Positions 5,864-9,279 of a DNA stretch of 9,279 nt are shown piece after piece. Under the pieces are notes generated by a model, which was not told where the DNA came from, searched no databases, and was given only the letters and a program-made list of their open reading frames with translations. Where the stretch lies: NCBI GenBank assembly GCA_024642295.1, contig JAHEBK010000048.1:1-9279 (forward strand), written 5' to 3'. Source of the DNA: Flavobacterium sp. (GTDB lineage: Bacteria; Bacteroidota; Bacteroidia; Flavobacteriales; Flavobacteriaceae). The position numbers and the translations under genes are program-made. How positions within the stretch are numbered: position 1 is the first letter of the stretch; the number at the start of each line of letters is the position of its first letter.

Positions 5864-6211
5864 ATGAAAAACTGTTTAGAATGTGGTGAAAAAATAGTCG
5901 GCCGCGAAGACAAAAAGTTTTGTAGCGATGGCTGTCGTAATGCTTATAACAATAAAATAAACAAAGACAGTAATAACTATATGCGCAACATCAACAACAA
6001 ATTGCGTAAAAATTACCGTATTCTTTCAGGACTAAATACAGATGGAAAATCAAAAACTACAAAAACCAAATTATTGAGTTTGGGTTTTGATTTTGATTTT
6101 TTTACCAATATTTTGAAAACAAAAACTGGAAACACCTACTACTTTTTGTACGACCAAGGCTATATGCTTTTAGAGAATGATTTTTATATGTTAGTTAAAA
6201 AAGACATTTAA
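5864..6211 (+). CDS. Small zinc-ribbon protein of unknown function
   Basis: A 115-residue protein that I cannot name. The N-terminus carries a CX2C-X12-CX3C metal site (Cys4, Cys7, Cys20, Cys24) in NCLECGEKIVG followed by FCSDGCRNAYN, which looks like a treble-clef/zinc-ribbon module. A Lys/Asn-rich helical stretch follows (about 30-52), then an aromatic C-terminal part (about 69-113) with FDFDFFTNIL and YYFLYDQGYMLL. No signal peptide or membrane helix is present, so it is probably cytosolic. The N-terminal basic module could bind nucleic acid or be purely structural. It lies two bases after the nitrilase fusion and 18 before the peptidase gene on the same strand, so it belongs to that transcription unit. 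All four cysteines are intact. Confidence 0.8.
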   Translation: MKNCLECGEKIVGREDKKFCSDGCRNAYNNKINKDSNNYMRNINNKLRKNYRILSGLNTDGKSKTTKTKLLSLGFDFDFFTNILKTKTGNTYYFLYDQGYMLLENDFYMLVKKDI

Positions 6212-6229
6212 TGCCTCAAATCCATTATC

Positions 6230-8557
6230 ATGAATAAAAAGTATTCCTCCCTTTTTGCAGTCTTATTTCTATTAGCTATAATAGGATTGAGCTATTTTAG
6301 TATGATGCCAAATTTGGGTATAGATTCTGAAATTCCATTAAATGAATTTTCAACTAAAAGAGCTTTTACAAAAGTAGAAGCTATTTCGAAACAACCTCAT
6401 TATGTTAGTTCAAAAAACCATGGAAAAGTTGCCAAATACCTACAACAAGAACTTCGTAAACTTGGATTAGAAACAAGTTTACAAGAAGGTTACACCCTAA
6501 CTGATTGGGGAAACTTGGTTTATTCCAAAAATATTTTAACCCGAATAAAAGGAACTCAAAACTCCAAAGCTTTATTGTTACTTACCCACTATGATAGCGC
6601 ACCACATTCAGCTTCATACGGCGCTAGTGATGCAGGTTCGGGCGTAGCCACTATTTTAGAGAGCGTTCGTGCTTTTTTACATGCCAAAAAACCACTCAAA
6701 AACGACATTATTATTCTGTTTTCGGATGCTGAGGAACTAGGATTGAATGGAGCCGCACTTTTTGTAACTAAACACCCATGGGCAAAAAAAATTGGACTTG
6801 CATTAAATTTTGAAGCAAGAGGAACTTCTGGCCCTAGTTATATGTTGATGGAAACAAACAAAGGAAATGCGGGCATGGTTAATGAATTTGCCAATGCCGA
6901 AGTTCCTTTTCCTGTATCCAATTCGTTAATGTATAGCATTTACAAAATGTTGCCAAACGACACCGACCTAACCGTTTTTAGAGAAAAAGGAAATATTCAA
7001 GGATACAATTTTGCATTTATTGACGATCATTACAATTATCATACAGCACAAGATGACAGTCAACATTTGAGTAAAAATAGTTTAGCCCATCAAGGATCTT
7101 ATTTGGTAGCACTGTTAAATTATTTTTCGAATGCTGATTTGAATGCTACCCAATCTACTCAAGACGAAGTTTATTTTACCGTTCCCTTTGCGTTCATTCA
7201 TTATCCTTTTGATTGGGTACAACCGATGCTTTACATTGCCATCGGACTTTTTCTAATCATTGTTTTTTTCGGTATTGCCAAACGTATTTTGGATTTTAAA
7301 ACTGTTATCAAAGGATTTATTCCTTTTCTAATCGCTTTACTATTATCTGGACTTGTTACTTTTTTTTCATGGAAATTACTCCTTATAGTATATCCTCAAT
7401 ACAATGATTTACTGAATGGATTTACCTATAATGGCCATGATTATATAGTTGCTTTTGTGTTTTTGACTTTGGCAATTGCTATGAGTTCATACCATTTCTT
7501 TTCGGCAAAAAAAATTACGATGAGTAATTATGTTGCTCCTCTTTTCTTTTGGTTGCTCATAAACAGCGGGATTGCATTCCTTCTAGAAGGGGCAGGTTTC
7601 TTTATTATTCCGCTCTATTTTGGACTCATCCTATTCAGTTTTTTTATCATTACCCAAAAAACCAATCGAGCACTCAGTTTAATAATGTGTATTCCCGCTT
7701 TATTTATTATTGCCCCTTTTATTTATATGTTTCCCGTTGGTCTGGGATTAAAAATGCTCTTTGGAAGTGCAATTCTCTCTGTATTAACATTTGGTTTAAT
7801 TTTTCCAGTTTTTGGAACTTTTGCCAAAAAAGGACAATGGGCATTGGTTTTTATATTGATTAATATTGGCTTTTTTGCAAAAGCACATTATTATTCTGGA
7901 TATGAAAAAGGAAAAGCCAAATCTAACAGCTTAGTTTATCTCTATGATGTGAATATTCAAAAAGCCTATTGGCTCACTTATGACAAAAATCTAGATGAAT
8001 GGACAAAAACCTATCTAGGTAACGACCCTAAAAAAGCCAATGTAGAAAACGAAATTCCGTTGTTTAGCAAATACAACACTGCCTTTACTTATACTGCAGA
8101 AGCTCCACTAAAAACAATTGCTCCCGCTACAATTACTTTTTTGAAAGATAGTATTACAGGGAATTTACGCCATCTAAAAATTAAAATCACGCCAAATCGA
8201 ACGGTGAACCGTTATGATATATTTGCCAACGAAAAAATGGATTTCTATCATTTCAAAGCCAACGGAGTTAGTCAGCTCGAACAGACAAGTAATAAGATGC
8301 ATCGCAACGGAAAAAAAATCCTTAGCTATTATCTTGTCAACAACCAACCACTCGAAATGGAATTCACGCTTAATCGGGCAGCGGTTTTTGATATGCAACT
8401 ACTCGAAAGTTCTTTCGATTTGATGAACAATCCTTTATTTCAAATGATTCCTAGAGCCTCATGGATGATGCCTACTCCTTTTGTACTGACCGATGTGATT
8501 TGTACCAAACAAACCATAACACCCAAAATTGTATCAATCGAAACACCACAACTTTAA
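6230..8557 (+). CDS. Polytopic M28-family zinc metallopeptidase
   Basis: A 775-residue membrane protease. A signal-anchor helix (about 7-24) is followed by an M28 peptidase domain (about 40-300), predicted on the periplasmic side. All di-zinc residues of the family are visible: His120 in THYDS (with Asp122), bridging Asp134 in ASDAGSG, general base Glu168 and ligand Glu169 in SDAEELG, Glu195 in NFEARG, and His271 in NYHTAQDD. About eight hydrophobic segments follow between 330 and 552. A soluble C-terminal domain (about 560-775) with beta-rich stretches is presumably periplasmic. This order matches the eukaryotic ERMP1/Fxna and yeast Pff1 proteases and their bacterial relatives, so it should cut N-terminal residues or short peptides at the membrane; the actual substrate is unknown. 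It lies 18 bases after the zinc-ribbon gene, and no terminator follows before the lipoprotein. Confidence 0.93.
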   Translation: MNKKYSSLFAVLFLLAIIGLSYFSMMPNLGIDSEIPLNEFSTKRAFTKVEAISKQPHYVSSKNHGKVAKYLQQELRKLGLETSLQEGYTLTDWGNLVYSKNILTRIKGTQNSKALLLLTHYDSAPHSASYGASDAGSGVATILESVRAFLHAKKPLKNDIIILFSDAEELGLNGAALFVTKHPWAKKIGLALNFEARGTSGPSYMLMETNKGNAGMVNEFANAEVPFPVSNSLMYSIYKMLPNDTDLTVFREKGNIQGYNFAFIDDHYNYHTAQDDSQHLSKNSLAHQGSYLVALLNYFSNADLNATQSTQDEVYFTVPFAFIHYPFDWVQPMLYIAIGLFLIIVFFGIAKRILDFKTVIKGFIPFLIALLLSGLVTFFSWKLLLIVYPQYNDLLNGFTYNGHDYIVAFVFLTLAIAMSSYHFFSAKKITMSNYVAPLFFWLLINSGIAFLLEGAGFFIIPLYFGLILFSFFIITQKTNRALSLIMCIPALFIIAPFIYMFPVGLGLKMLFGSAILSVLTFGLIFPVFGTFAKKGQWALVFILINIGFFAKAHYYSGYEKGKAKSNSLVYLYDVNIQKAYWLTYDKNLDEWTKTYLGNDPKKANVENEIPLFSKYNTAFTYTAEAPLKTIAPATITFLKDSITGNLRHLKIKITPNRTVNRYDIFANEKMDFYHFKANGVSQLEQTSNKMHRNGKKILSYYLVNNQPLEMEFTLNRAAVFDMQLLESSFDLMNNPLFQMIPRASWMMPTPFVLTDVICTKQTITPKIVSIETPQL

Positions 8558-8603
8558 AACCCTAACGTATTTGAATTAAATAATCTTCTTAAAATCCAAA
8601 AAA

Positions 8604-9110
8604 ATGAAAAAAAGAAACTTAAAACCAATCATCATACTAATAGGATTTACAATGTTATTTGCGTGCAATCAATCTAAATCAAAAAATGAAACTACAGAAA
8701 TTGATATAAAGGCTGACACGATTGAAAACAATTCTGATATTGAGATAAATCAAAACAAAACTGAAGAAACTTTCAAACAAATTAACTCAAAAACAGTTGA
8801 CAAACTCAATAGCGAAATCGATTTGAAAAAAATCAAGTCTGAAGAAGAAATAATGGCCATTTATCGACCTAAAAGCCTTGAATCAGAAGGGGACTATCAA
8901 TACAATATCACTAAAAAAAATACGGATTCTGGCACTATAGAAGTCACACTCATAGAAACTGGCATAATGGATGATTCGCAAGCAGGACAAAAAGTAATAA
9001 TGATGTTAGAAAAAACAAAAGACGGATACACCATTCTTTCCATTAAAGAAAATTACTGCTGTTGGAAAGATAGAGGACATGAAAATTGGAATGCCGAATT
9101 ATGTCGTTAA
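8604..9110 (+). CDS. Small lipoprotein of unknown function
   Basis: A 168-residue exported protein with a lipoprotein signal: basic start MKKRNLK, hydrophobic core (8-19) and lipobox LFAC with lipidated Cys21. A Ser/Asn/Glu/Lys-rich linker (22-75) separates the membrane anchor from a compact C-terminal domain (about 80-168) that ends YCCWKDRGHENWNAELCR. The Cys152-Cys153 ... Cys167 pattern with RGHENW between resembles the CRxGRGHxxW...C endings I have seen in periplasmic proteins and suggests a disulfide; the family is not identified. Residue 22 is Asn, so Asp-type inner-membrane retention does not apply, and it is probably in the outer membrane. It begins 46 bases after the M28 protease with no terminator between, so it may be cotranscribed. 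Confidence 0.85.
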   Translation: MKKRNLKPIIILIGFTMLFACNQSKSKNETTEIDIKADTIENNSDIEINQNKTEETFKQINSKTVDKLNSEIDLKKIKSEEEIMAIYRPKSLESEGDYQYNITKKNTDSGTIEVTLIETGIMDDSQAGQKVIMMLEKTKDGYTILSIKENYCCWKDRGHENWNAELCR

Positions 9111-9143
9111 ATTTTAAATGTGTCATTTTATTAAACTTATAAT

Positions 9144-9163
9144 TCCGAGCAATCGGGTTTTTT
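9144..9163 (+). terminator. Short intrinsic terminator after the lipoprotein gene
   Basis: CCGA (9145-9148) and TCGG (9153-9156) form a 4-bp stem capped by a GCAA tetraloop, extendable by a T-G wobble, followed by six T (9158-9163). The stem is short, but the GNRA-type loop and T-run 33 bases after the stop support a terminator for the 4332-9110 unit. Confidence 0.5.
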
Positions 9164-9190
9164 GAAGCTACAAAAGAGAATATTGATTTT

Positions 9191-9279
9191 ATGCCAAAAC
9201 AAGTTTACAAATCAATTTCAGCAATAAATAATAAAACTGTAAAGTTTCTAAAAACGACATTAAAAGCGATTGAAAAAGA
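9191..9279 (+). CDS. Possible start of a further gene (3' truncated by window edge)
   Basis: From ATG 9191 a frame stays open to the window end and encodes MPKQVYKSISAINNKTVKFL and on, 29 complete codons. The peptide is Lys/Asn-rich and looks helical, with no signal peptide and no family I recognise. It begins 27 bases after the putative terminator. I see no promoter match, and an open frame of this length in AT-rich DNA may be chance, so the call is tentative. Confidence 0.35.
   Translation, partial: MPKQVYKSISAINNKTVKFLKTTLKAIEK

Noticed and set aside
7549..7863. Plus-strand open frame of about 100 codons in another frame of the M28 gene
   Set aside because: It lies wholly within the membrane region of the peptidase gene, and its translation has no recognisable pattern. 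The overlapping frame gives regular membrane helices.
1..9279. Mobile island, defence system or toxin-antitoxin module
   Set aside because: No integrase, transposase, tRNA-associated attachment site, restriction or CRISPR gene is present, and composition is even across the window.

Overview
The window is chromosomal DNA from a low-GC Bacteroidota bacterium, most likely a Flavobacterium or close relative. The evidence is the strong AT bias, A-rich leaders without Shine-Dalgarno sequences, promoter-like elements close to the Bacteroidota TTG / TAnnTTTG pattern, an OmpA porin with calcium-binding TSP3-type repeats, and a GNAT-nitrilase fusion of a type I associate with this phylum. The genus is an inference; there is no rRNA gene to settle it.

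Layout from left to right. (1) The last 27 codons of an unrecognised plus-strand gene end at 86 and are followed by a clear intrinsic terminator. (2) An EamA-type drug/metabolite exporter (164-1048) and a HAD phosphatase (1045-1731) overlap by ATGA and form a tight two-gene operon. (3) An AT-rich gene-free stretch of about 540 bp leads into a major outer-membrane OmpA protein (2275-3513), which ends at a strong terminator. (4) A further 304-bp gene-free stretch holds two inverted repeats; the second is the terminator of a minus-strand single-stranded-DNA-binding protein (3818-4150). (5) A 181-bp divergent intergenic region contains three tandem 10-bp TTGTAAA repeats and drives the plus-strand cluster. 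(6) That cluster is a GNAT-nitrilase fusion (4332-5861), a small zinc-ribbon protein two bases later (5864-6211), a polytopic M28 metallopeptidase (6230-8557), and a small lipoprotein (8604-9110) with a weak terminator behind it. (7) The start of a possible further gene (from 9191) runs off the right edge.

Functionally this is mostly ordinary housekeeping and cell-envelope DNA: export, phosphate-ester hydrolysis, an envelope-peptidoglycan anchor, ssDNA binding and membrane proteolysis. I found no insertion sequence, integrase, CRISPR array, toxin-antitoxin pair, RNA gene or defence system. The least understood part is the 4332-9110 cluster: an amidase fused to an acetyltransferase, a zinc-ribbon protein without assigned function, a membrane-embedded aminopeptidase-like enzyme and a lipoprotein, preceded by a phased repeat that looks like an operator. 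Three promoter candidates (upstream of the exporter, OmpA and the nitrilase fusion) each show TTG, exactly 20 bases, then a one-mismatch TAnnTTTG. One of them lies on top of the terminator of the preceding gene.
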